Below are positions 1 through 5,898 of a stretch of 7,873 nt of DNA, in pieces; the stretch's first letter is position 1; every line of letters starts with the position of its first letter. The notes under the pieces were generated by a model, which made no database searches, was not told where the DNA came from, and worked only from the letters and a program-made list of their open reading frames with translations. Source of the stretch: Acidobacteriaceae bacterium (GTDB taxonomy: Bacteria; Acidobacteriota; Terriglobia; Bryobacterales; Bryobacteraceae); NCBI GenBank assembly GCA_019246575.1, contig JAFAQG010000873.1, positions 1 through 7,873 of the forward strand, read 5' to 3'. The translations under genes were made by a program, and so were the position numbers.

Positions 1-10
1 CCGAACAGAC

Positions 11-1213
11 CTAGAGTTGCAAAACCTTACGCTGGAAGAGCAAGAAGTACACCGCAACAAGACTCACGAGGAGACCGTTCGCGACCATGATTGCCGGCGC
101 GGAGGTCTCTTTGATCAGCAATCCCGAAGCCAGGCTGCCAATCGGCATTCCGCCTCGAAACGCCACGTTGTACACGCTCATCACACGTCCGCGCATCGCG
201 TCGTCGACATGCAACTGCACGACCGACAGGTTCGAGGCAAAAACTACCATCAGCGAAGCTCCGGAAGCAAATACGAACGCCACGCTCATGAGAAAACTCT
301 TCGCTGCCCCGAAGCCGACAATACAGGTCCCGAGCAGTAGCATCACGATCAACGATCGCCTCGCCTGATGTCTATGCTTCAGGCCCGCAATAAACAGCGC
401 GCCGATAACCGAGCCTGCGCCGGAACAACATAATAGCCAGGTGAACGTGTCCGGTCCTCCGTGTAAAACATCGGTGGCGATAACGGGGAGAAATGTAATT
501 AGCGGGTACGAAAGCAACGTCAGGAGAAATGCGAGTGCGACCATGCTCGTCATCCCGTCTCGCTGGCGAATAAAGTCAATCCCCTCCTGCATGCTCCGGA
601 TGACCGAGTCTTCGCGTTGTGTGGGCACGAAGGCGGGCCGGATCATCAACAATGTAAAAATAACGGCCAGAAACGAAAGCCCGTTCAGTCCAAAGCACCA
701 GGCCGCGCCCAGCTTTGTCAAAGCGAGGCCTCCCAAACTTGGCCCTAGTACACGCGCCAGATTGAATTGAATGGAGTTCAGTGCAATCGCGTTGCTGATG
801 TCTTCCTTGCCCACGAGCGTCGGAATTAGCGCCGAATAAGCCGGCCCCCCGAACGACTGCGCTGTTCCCACGGTGAACGACAAGCACCAGATCTGCCATA
901 CGCGCACGACTCCCGTAATTACCAGTGCAGTCAAAATGAACGCGCACATCATCTGAATCACTTGCGAGGTAAGCAGCAGACCTCGACGGCTCTTCCGGTC
1001 CGCAAATACTCCCCCGAACAACGAGAATAAAAAAATCGGTATCTGACCGAAGAACGCATCTAGGCCCAGATACACAGATGATTTCGATAGTTTGTACACG
1101 AGCCAGCTTTGCGCGAGTATCTGCATCCAAGTGCCGATGGTCGAGGTGCAGGCTCCTATCCACATGAGCCGGAAATCGGGATACTCGAACGCTCTAAAGA
1201 TTCGCTTCAGCAA
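11..1213 (-). CDS. MFS transporter, EntS/MFS_3-type exporter
   Basis: This is a 400-residue, strongly hydrophobic protein with about 12 predicted membrane segments, the usual length for a major facilitator. Visible MFS signatures are the loop 2-3 motif GGVFADRKSRR (residues 67-77), LNSIQFNLARVLGPSLGG (145-162) and RGRVMSVYNVAFRGGMPIGS (341-360). The last two are typical of the MFS_3/EntS group, which exports siderophores, drugs or other small molecules by proton antiport across the inner membrane. The start is TTG: an in-frame TAA lies two codons upstream, and AGGAAG sits 6 nt before it. The stop is TAG. It is the last gene of the leftward cluster, 53 bp after the VOC gene. Export is inferred from the family; the substrate is unknown. 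The gene looks intact. Confidence 0.9.
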   Translation of the reverse strand: MLKRIFRAFEYPDFRLMWIGACTSTIGTWMQILAQSWLVYKLSKSSVYLGLDAFFGQIPIFLFSLFGGVFADRKSRRGLLLTSQVIQMMCAFILTALVITGVVRVWQIWCLSFTVGTAQSFGGPAYSALIPTLVGKEDISNAIALNSIQFNLARVLGPSLGGLALTKLGAAWCFGLNGLSFLAVIFTLLMIRPAFVPTQREDSVIRSMQEGIDFIRQRDGMTSMVALAFLLTLLSYPLITFLPVIATDVLHGGPDTFTWLLCCSGAGSVIGALFIAGLKHRHQARRSLIVMLLLGTCIVGFGAAKSFLMSVAFVFASGASLMVVFASNLSVVQLHVDDAMRGRVMSVYNVAFRGGMPIGSLASGLLIKETSAPAIMVANGLLVSLVAVYFLLFQRKVLQL

Positions 1214-1219
1214 GCGTTA

Positions 1220-1225
1220 CTTCCT
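1220..1225 (-). promoter_or_regulatory. Ribosome binding site deciding a TTG start (MFS gene)
   Basis: AGGAAG on the minus strand lies 6 nt upstream of the TTG codon at 1213-1211. An in-frame TAA lies between them, so no longer protein is possible. The next in-frame ATG (residue 17) would remove the conserved N-terminal FRAFEYPDFRLMW segment. This supports TTG as the true start. Confidence 0.6.
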
Positions 1226-1266
1226 GAGCCGCGCATGTTAGTAAGCAGATTCTATTCGGAGTTACT

Positions 1267-1644
1267 CTATGCGGGAAGAGGCTGCTTCCGCTCTATCAGA
1301 TGAACCAGATTCCCGTCCGGGTCTTGAAAGAACACCAGCCGGTTCCCCTGATTGTCAAAAGGCTCGCCGGTGAACCGCACCCCTCGCCGCTTCAGCTCCT
1401 CATATCCGCTATCGAAGTTATCCACTGAGATGGCAATGTGCCTCATGCCGGGCGTTTTCATCCCGCTTCGATGTCGCTCGCCTTCCGCGGGTATGATCTC
1501 GATCACTACTCCATTCCGCGCTTTCACGAAATAATTGCCCGCATATTCATAATTGATGCGGAATTCGAGATGCTCCACGTACCATTCGGCCAGCCGTTTC
1601 GGATCCGGCGACGCAATTGCGAAGTGCTCAATGCCTGTAAACAT
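1267..1644 (-). CDS. VOC family protein (glyoxalase/bleomycin-resistance/dioxygenase fold)
   Basis: This 125-residue protein is the size of a single VOC domain. It shows the two expected beta-alpha-beta-beta-beta modules: residues 4-52 beginning GIEHFAI, and 67-119 beginning MRHIAISV and ending DPDGNLVHLIER. All four canonical metal-ligand positions are filled: His7, Glu49 (in VVIEI), His69 and Glu118. A metal-dependent enzyme (lyase, isomerase or dioxygenase-like) is therefore more likely than a metal-free antibiotic-binding protein. The exact reaction cannot be told from sequence. The start is ATG, 21 bp after the HAD gene's stop. I see no good Shine-Dalgarno, so translation may be coupled to the HAD gene. 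The MFS gene follows after 53 bp. Glyoxalase I or methylmalonyl-CoA epimerase activity is possible, but I see nothing specific to either. Confidence 0.88.
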   Translation of the reverse strand: MFTGIEHFAIASPDPKRLAEWYVEHLEFRINYEYAGNYFVKARNGVVIEIIPAEGERHRSGMKTPGMRHIAISVDNFDSGYEELKRRGVRFTGEPFDNQGNRLVFFQDPDGNLVHLIERKQPLPA

Positions 1645-1665
1645 AAACCGGGATTGTAACAGGCT

Positions 1666-2319
1666 TTAGCCCTGCTGTTGAGATAAAACGCCTTGCGACT
1701 GCAGCCACAATTCGAGCCGCGGGTCCATGAAATCGCGAACGCGCAGATCGATATCCCGAAACTCCGTCGCTGTCGTCTCCACCGCTACCACCTGCATCCC
1801 TGCTGCGCGCGCGGCCTCGACACCGGTGGGCGAATCCTCGAACACAATGCAATCCTGCGGTTTCGTCCCAAGCATGCCGGCTGTTTTTAGATAAATATCT
1901 GGAAAGGGCTTCGGCCGGCTGACCTGCTCGCCATCCACAATCACCTGAAAGAAACGCCGCAGTTCAAAGTGGTCGAGTACGAAATTAATGTTCGCCGGCT
2001 CGGCATTCGACGCGATCGCCTTCGGGACGGCGTCACGTCTCTTTAGAAACTCCGCGACTCCGCGCACCCGGTACCGCTCCATGCCGTCGGCGAGCATTAG
2101 TTCTCGCCAGAGTCGCTCTTTCGCTGCGCCATGCTCGAAAACCGCATCTTGTTCCAAGTCGCCACCGATCAGGTCCCGCACCAGTTCCGCGTTCCTCTTG
2201 CCGTGCATTCTCGCTTCAAGATCGTCAACCTCGATCCCGATGTTGCCGAGGTACTGACGCCACGCTTCAGTGTGCAGTGGCATGGAGTGAACCAGGACGC
2301 CGTCGAGATCGAAAATCAT
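1666..2319 (-). CDS. HAD superfamily hydrolase, beta-phosphoglucomutase-like
   Basis: This is a 217-residue cytoplasmic haloacid-dehalogenase-fold enzyme with all four HAD motifs. They are FDLDGVL (nucleophile Asp4, acid/base Asp6), Ser104 in IASNAE, Lys137 in RPKPFPD, and Glu161-Asp162 in VFEDSPTG. A helical C1 cap lies at about residues 14-85. It contains His16 in MPLHTEAW, spaced from Asp4 like the cap-coupling His20 of beta-phosphoglucomutase, and the block MHGKRNAELVRDLIGG. The fold is clear; phosphatase versus phosphomutase activity and the sugar-phosphate substrate are not. I chose ATG at 2319 because GGGGAG lies 6 nt upstream and motif I then starts at residue 3, as usual in the family. 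The frame stays open to a TTG at 2376 (19 more residues, no hydrophobic signal). It is the first gene of the leftward cluster. Confidence 0.9.
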   Translation of the reverse strand: MIFDLDGVLVHSMPLHTEAWRQYLGNIGIEVDDLEARMHGKRNAELVRDLIGGDLEQDAVFEHGAAKERLWRELMLADGMERYRVRGVAEFLKRRDAVPKAIASNAEPANINFVLDHFELRRFFQVIVDGEQVSRPKPFPDIYLKTAGMLGTKPQDCIVFEDSPTGVEAARAAGMQVVAVETTATEFRDIDLRVRDFMDPRLELWLQSQGVLSQQQG

Positions 2320-2325
2320 CGCCCG

Positions 2326-2331
2326 CTCCCC
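2326..2331 (-). promoter_or_regulatory. Ribosome binding site deciding the HAD gene start
   Basis: GGGGAG on the minus strand is followed by a 6-nt spacer and ATG at 2319-2317. The upstream alternatives (GTG about 11 codons earlier, TTG at 2376) have no comparable site. This favours the 217-residue form. Confidence 0.55.
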
Positions 2332-2386
2332 GCGGCGAATCCCCGAACTCACGGCGACGAGAATAGCACGGGCCAAAGCGTCACGG

Positions 2387-2413
2387 TCGACAACTGCACG
2401 AAAACGCTATACT
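2387..2413 (+). promoter_or_regulatory. Candidate sigma-70-type promoter for the AsmA operon
   Basis: TATACT (2408-2413) matches five of six bases of TATAAT. TCGACA (2387-2392) matches five of six of TTGACA. The 15-nt spacer is shorter than the optimal 17, which lowers confidence. Transcription would start near 2420 and leave a leader of about 40 nt before the AsmA start. No operator or repeat is evident around it. Confidence 0.35.
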
Positions 2414-2449
2414 AAAGACACAACGGTTGATATCTGACAGCGGCACGCC

Positions 2450-2454
2450 AGGAG
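2450..2454 (+). promoter_or_regulatory. Ribosome binding site for the AsmA gene's TTG start
   Basis: AGGAG lies 4 nt before TTG at 2459. The next in-frame start, ATG at 2474, is about 20 nt from AGGAG and has only a weak GGCGGAA directly upstream. TTG is therefore preferred, although the 4-nt spacing is tight. The choice changes the protein by only five residues. Confidence 0.45.
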
Positions 2455-2458
2455 TGTA

Positions 2459-4894
2459 TTGGCTCTGGCGGAAATGACATATCGGTCCAAAAAATTTCTC
2501 CGCCGGCTCTTCCGAGTCACCTTCCTCGTTGCTGTAACCGTCATCATCGCCAGCTTAGTTGCACCCTTCATCGACGCCGCCGCGTTTAGAACGCGCATCC
2601 AGAACGCGTTGGAGACCTCGCTTGGCCGGAGGGTCAAGTTCTCTCAAGCTCACTTCAGTGTCTTGCCCGGTCCGGGATTCTCGCTGACAGATGTGACTAT
2701 CTCCGAAGATCCACGGTACGGGATCGAGCCGTTCGGTCATGTCGCAACGCTTCAGGCCCGCGTTCGTATCGATAAACTTCTGCTTGGCCGCATCGTGTTC
2801 TCGAGTCTCCGGCTCCGGGAACCCTCACTCAATCTCGTCAGGCGCGCCGATGGAAACTGGAACATCGTCGAACTCGTCAACCGCCTTAGCCGTCCTAGCC
2901 GCCTGCCGGTAAATTTTTTTCCGGCGCTCCAGGTTGCAGACGGGCGAATCGATTTCAAATTTGGAAGTCGAAAAACAACTCTCTACATCACCGACACCGA
3001 CCTGAGCATCTATCCCGAAAAATCAGGCAAGCTCTACATCCAATTCTCCGGTTCGCCCGCTCGTACCGATCGTGCGGGCAATGGCTTCGGCCATCTGCAT
3101 GGCGCCGCCAACTGGTATCTGAGACCTGCCACGCAAGCCTCGAACCAGCTTGAAGCCGATGTCACGCTCGAACCCAGCAACCTCAGTGAGCTCACAACGC
3201 TGTTCCGCGGCGAAGATGCCGGCGTGCACGGTACGTTAACTTCACACGCCAAAATCGAGGGACCGCTTGCGGCGCTCCGCCTGTCCGGCGACTTGCGCCT
3301 CGCCGACGTCCATCGCTGGGATCTGATGCCCTCGAGCGGCAAAGATTGGCGTGTGCGTTACAGCGGCGCTGTCGATGTTGTACATCATCGCTTGTCGCTC
3401 GAAACCATGCCTTCGAGGTCAGGCGAACCGCTCCCGGTCTCGCTCCACGTCTCGGCCGATAATTTCCTGACCGTGTCCGAATGGACAATTCTGGCCAACA
3501 TCGATAACGTGCCTGCCCAAGATTTGCTCCCTTTTGCAAAACGTATGGGCCTGGTGTTGCCCGACAATCTCAGAATTCAAGGCGCCGTTGATGGCAAAAT
3601 TTCATATTCCACCGCAGCATCGTTTTCCGGCCAGGTCTCGTTCCGCGATTTGGTTGCCAGTTTACCCGACACGCCGTCGCTCCATGCTGCGCTCGTGAGC
3701 GCGACGCTTCTGCCCGATCGTATCCACTTCGATCCGGCCACGATCGAAACGCCCGGAACCGGCACGCTCGAGGCAACAGGCGATTATAACCTCTCAGATC
3801 ATCATTCCGTGCTCTCCGTCACCGCAAGTGAATTTCCGACCGATGCGCTGAAAACCACGTTCTCTGCGTGGGCTGGAGTGCAAGCTCCTTTTGCGATCCT
3901 CGAAGGAGGAGAGATCACGGGTCAACTCTCCTATTCGCGCCTCACCACAGATCCGCCTTCCTGTTCCGGGCAACTTCGCTTCAATGGCGCCACGCTCGCG
4001 CTGCCTCTGCTCTCGGCCCCGCTCAGCGACGCGCATGGGCGCATCGAATTCGATGACTCAAGCTTCGACATTAATCGTTTGTCGGCGTTCTTCCGAAAAA
4101 ACATCGTAAATGCGACGTATCACTATCTTGCCGGTAAACCTGAGCGCGTCCACATCGACTTGCCTTCAGCCGACTTGACCGAAATCCAGTCCGGCCTCGA
4201 ACCGGCACTGCGCCCTCACGGCTTGCTTGCACGGCTCGGGGTACGTCCACGCACCATCCCGCCATGGCTTGCCGAGCGTAATCTGCAGGGCGATATCTCT
4301 ATCGGGCAGCTGTCGATGAACGGCGTCAATCTCGGCTCCCTGCGCTCGCGCATTGTGTGGCGCGGTCCTAATATTGAATTTTCTTGGTTTCAGTTGCAAT
4401 TGGCCGAGGGGGTTGTCCAAGCAAACGGTACCATGGACGTCGGCTCGAACTACCCGCGGTTGCGCTTTACCGCATCCGTTACTGGCTTTCCATGGCGCGG
4501 CGGCACTCTCAGCGCAGAGGGGAAATTCCAAACCATCGCGACGGCAGGCGACGCGCTCCAGCGCCTCCGGGGAGAGGGCACCTTTTCCGGCCAGGATCTG
4601 AGCTTATCCGCCGAAGACCTCTTCGACAGCGCTTCAGGGTCATTTCAGTTATCGTTCGCATCCGGCTGGCCCGACTTGCGGCTCTCCGACATACAGGCGT
4701 CGCAAGGAGACGACGCATGGACCGGTGTCGCTAGCACCCAAAGCGACGGCAAACTGGTGATCGATCTCCAAGGCGATGGCGGTGAGCGCCGCGTCGTCAG
4801 CACTCTGCAGCCGCAAGTGCCCGCCGTCTCGTCGGCTGTGGAACTCCACGATTCGCAGAATGAGAAACCCGAGCCCTTGTCCGCTCTACATTAG
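2459..4894 (+). CDS. AsmA family protein
   Basis: This 811-residue protein has a basic N-terminus (RSKKFLRRLFR), one membrane segment at about 18-36, and a large remainder expected in the periplasm. The AsmA hallmark follows: FRTRIQNALETSLGRRVKF (43-61), VLPGPGFSLTDVTISEDP (68-85), then LLLGRIVFSSLRLREPSLNL and DGNWNIVELV to about residue 140. The middle is beta-rich, with repeated strand-and-GxL patterns. A C-terminal AsmA_2-like segment starts near NLQGDISIGQLSMNGVNLG (about 607) and runs almost to the end. Known members (AsmA, TamB, YhdP, YdbH) form beta-groove bridges that affect outer-membrane assembly or carry phospholipid between membranes; that role is inferred here. It is the first gene of the rightward operon, 14 bp before the next gene. 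A TTG start is likely. Confidence 0.88.
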   Translation: MALAEMTYRSKKFLRRLFRVTFLVAVTVIIASLVAPFIDAAAFRTRIQNALETSLGRRVKFSQAHFSVLPGPGFSLTDVTISEDPRYGIEPFGHVATLQARVRIDKLLLGRIVFSSLRLREPSLNLVRRADGNWNIVELVNRLSRPSRLPVNFFPALQVADGRIDFKFGSRKTTLYITDTDLSIYPEKSGKLYIQFSGSPARTDRAGNGFGHLHGAANWYLRPATQASNQLEADVTLEPSNLSELTTLFRGEDAGVHGTLTSHAKIEGPLAALRLSGDLRLADVHRWDLMPSSGKDWRVRYSGAVDVVHHRLSLETMPSRSGEPLPVSLHVSADNFLTVSEWTILANIDNVPAQDLLPFAKRMGLVLPDNLRIQGAVDGKISYSTAASFSGQVSFRDLVASLPDTPSLHAALVSATLLPDRIHFDPATIETPGTGTLEATGDYNLSDHHSVLSVTASEFPTDALKTTFSAWAGVQAPFAILEGGEITGQLSYSRLTTDPPSCSGQLRFNGATLALPLLSAPLSDAHGRIEFDDSSFDINRLSAFFRKNIVNATYHYLAGKPERVHIDLPSADLTEIQSGLEPALRPHGLLARLGVRPRTIPPWLAERNLQGDISIGQLSMNGVNLGSLRSRIVWRGPNIEFSWFQLQLAEGVVQANGTMDVGSNYPRLRFTASVTGFPWRGGTLSAEGKFQTIATAGDALQRLRGEGTFSGQDLSLSAEDLFDSASGSFQLSFASGWPDLRLSDIQASQGDDAWTGVASTQSDGKLVIDLQGDGGERRVVSTLQPQVPAVSSAVELHDSQNEKPEPLSALH

Positions 4895-4898
4895 AGTC

Positions 4899-4904
4899 GA
4901 GAAG
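4899..4904 (+). promoter_or_regulatory. Ribosome binding site for the GAF-like gene
   Basis: GAGAAG, a partial Shine-Dalgarno, lies 4 nt before ATG at 4909 within the 14-bp gap after the AsmA stop. Confidence 0.45.
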
Positions 4905-4908
4905 CAAT

Positions 4909-5877
4909 ATGCATGGTCTTGATCCTGCCGGGGAACTGCCAACACAGGAATTCGACCGCGCCTGCGCTCGCGCTGCACAAGCCGCCCGGTCTGAATTGAT
5001 AAGTCATCTCAACCAGGTCTTCCGGCGCCTGCGTCAGTATGAAACCGAAAACGATTGGATTGCCGCAGTTCTCGACGCCGCCTCGGCCTTCACGCGGGAA
5101 GTGGCTCTGGTCTCAGTAACCGGCGAAACTCTTTCCGTTCGCGGTCACCGGCGCCTCGGCCTCACAGACGATGTGACGATTCCCATCTCGTCCGCGCGCG
5201 CATTCGCCAGCGCAATCGCCTCTCGGGATGCAGTAATCGCGCTGCGAACCGCGGCCGAAGTTGGTTCCGCGCTCAGCACCCCCGATGCCAACGCGCTGGC
5301 GCATCTTGTGCCCCTTATCAACGATGATCGTGCAGTCGCAGTGCTGTTTGCCGTGCTCGACAATGACCGGGAGGGCGATTCCGGTGAATTGAACGCGCTC
5401 GAATTGATAGCCGGCATGGCATCCGCTGTTCTCGAGCGGCGAGCGAATGTGAGTCTAAACGTACAGATCGCACCGGCTGCCAAATCGGACGCGCATGGCG
5501 TCCCGCTCGAAGCCGCCAAGGTGCCGGGCGCAAGTTCACCGAAACAGAACGGTTCCGGTAAGGGAAAGCGCCATTTGCCTCCGTGGTTCCATCTCACGGA
5601 AGAGCAGCGCGGTAAACATCTCCGCGCTCAGCGCTTCTCACGCGTGAAGGTAGCTGAGATGCAGTTGGCCCGTCCCGACGCATGCCGGGCCGGTCGTGAA
5701 CAAAATAATATATATTTGTTTTTGAAGAAGGAAATCGACGCGGCCCGCGAATCCTATCGCACTCAGTTCCTGAATGAGCCGTCGATCGTCGACTATCTGC
5801 ACCTCGAGCTTGTCGAATGTGCAGCCGAGGGCGACGAATCCAAACTGGGACCAGATTATCCCGGGCGTCTCGCCTAA
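4909..5877 (+). CDS. GAF-like N-terminal domain plus conserved C-terminal helical domain, function unknown
   Basis: This is a 322-residue soluble protein without signal peptide or membrane segment. Residues about 30-178 look like a degenerate GAF-type sensor fold: helix LISHLNQVFRRLRQYE, strand VALVSVTGETLSVRG, strands VTIPISS and AVAVLFAVLD, then closing helix LNALELIAGMASAVLERR. I see no cofactor-binding Cys or His motif. A Gly/Lys/Pro-rich linker (about 185-225) leads to a helical domain (228-318) with HLRAQRFSRVKVAEMQLARPD, AGREQNNIYLFLKKEIDAAR and IVDYLHLELVECAAEGDESKLGPDYPG. I recall this block from many acidobacterial hypothetical proteins but know no function for it. The gene lies 14 bp after AsmA and 7 bp before Slt, so it is co-transcribed and may act with them from the cytoplasmic side. 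A signalling adaptor is speculation. Confidence 0.85.
   Translation: MHGLDPAGELPTQEFDRACARAAQAARSELISHLNQVFRRLRQYETENDWIAAVLDAASAFTREVALVSVTGETLSVRGHRRLGLTDDVTIPISSARAFASAIASRDAVIALRTAAEVGSALSTPDANALAHLVPLINDDRAVAVLFAVLDNDREGDSGELNALELIAGMASAVLERRANVSLNVQIAPAAKSDAHGVPLEAAKVPGASSPKQNGSGKGKRHLPPWFHLTEEQRGKHLRAQRFSRVKVAEMQLARPDACRAGREQNNIYLFLKKEIDAARESYRTQFLNEPSIVDYLHLELVECAAEGDESKLGPDYPGRLA
5702..5717 (+). other. Pure A/T tract inside the GAF-like gene
   Basis: Sixteen consecutive A/T bases followed by TTG TTT TTG encode residues about 265-272 (QNNIYLFL). The surrounding gene prefers G/C third positions, but here the codons are AAT, AAT, ATA, TAT, TTG, TTT and TTG. TAATAT and TATATT resemble -10 boxes, but no -35 sits at the right distance. 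Confidence 0.5.
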
Positions 5878-5880
5878 CGT

Positions 5881-5898
5881 TCGAATGCATGCTTTCGA
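5881..5898. repeat. 18-bp near-perfect palindrome on the transglycosylase start codon
   Basis: TCGAATGCATGCTTTCGA reads as its own reverse complement except for one T/T pair (5886/5893). Two further flanking pairs (5878-5879 with 5900-5901) also match across one mismatch. It covers the ATG at 5885-5887. In RNA it could form a 5-bp stem with an 8-nt loop holding part of the start codon. A symmetric site of this quality is expected about once by chance in a window this size, so only its position is notable. Confidence 0.4.

Larger units (their letters stand above)
2320..2458. other. Divergent intergenic region between the HAD and AsmA operons
   Basis: These 139 bp separate the two divergent clusters and should hold both promoters. 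On the plus strand a plausible sigma-70-like promoter and the AsmA ribosome binding site are visible. On the minus strand I see no convincing -35/-10 pair; TATTCT preceded by TGC near 2360 is the best -10-like element, but no good -35 sits at proper spacing. No open reading frame, hairpin terminator or riboswitch-like structure stands out. Confidence 0.6.

Noticed and set aside
576..1163. 195-codon frame on the minus strand in another phase of the MFS gene
   Set aside because: Its translation lacks hydrophobic segments or motifs and overlaps a complete MFS transporter frame.
1660..1675. Small inverted repeat around the HAD stop codon (CAGG...CCTG / GGCT-AA-AGCC)
   Set aside because: The stem is only 4 bp, has no T-tract, and sits inside a short intergenic gap; too weak for a terminator.
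2910..2920. A AAT TTT plus T7 run in the AsmA gene, fitting an X XXY YYZ minus-1 slippery heptamer
   Set aside because: A minus-1 shift would end at a TGA about 30 codons on, giving only a short truncated product. No stimulatory structure is evident, and the AsmA frame is intact, so it is most likely chance.
5145..5597. 150-codon minus-strand frame opposite the GAF-like gene
   Set aside because: Ser/Arg/Ala-rich shadow translation. The plus-strand frame has a start, a ribosome binding site and a recognisable domain.
5702..5717. Internal promoter for slt from TATATT/TAATAT in the A/T tract
   Set aside because: No TTGACA-like -35 occurs at 16-18 nt upstream of either hexamer, so I report the tract but do not call a promoter.
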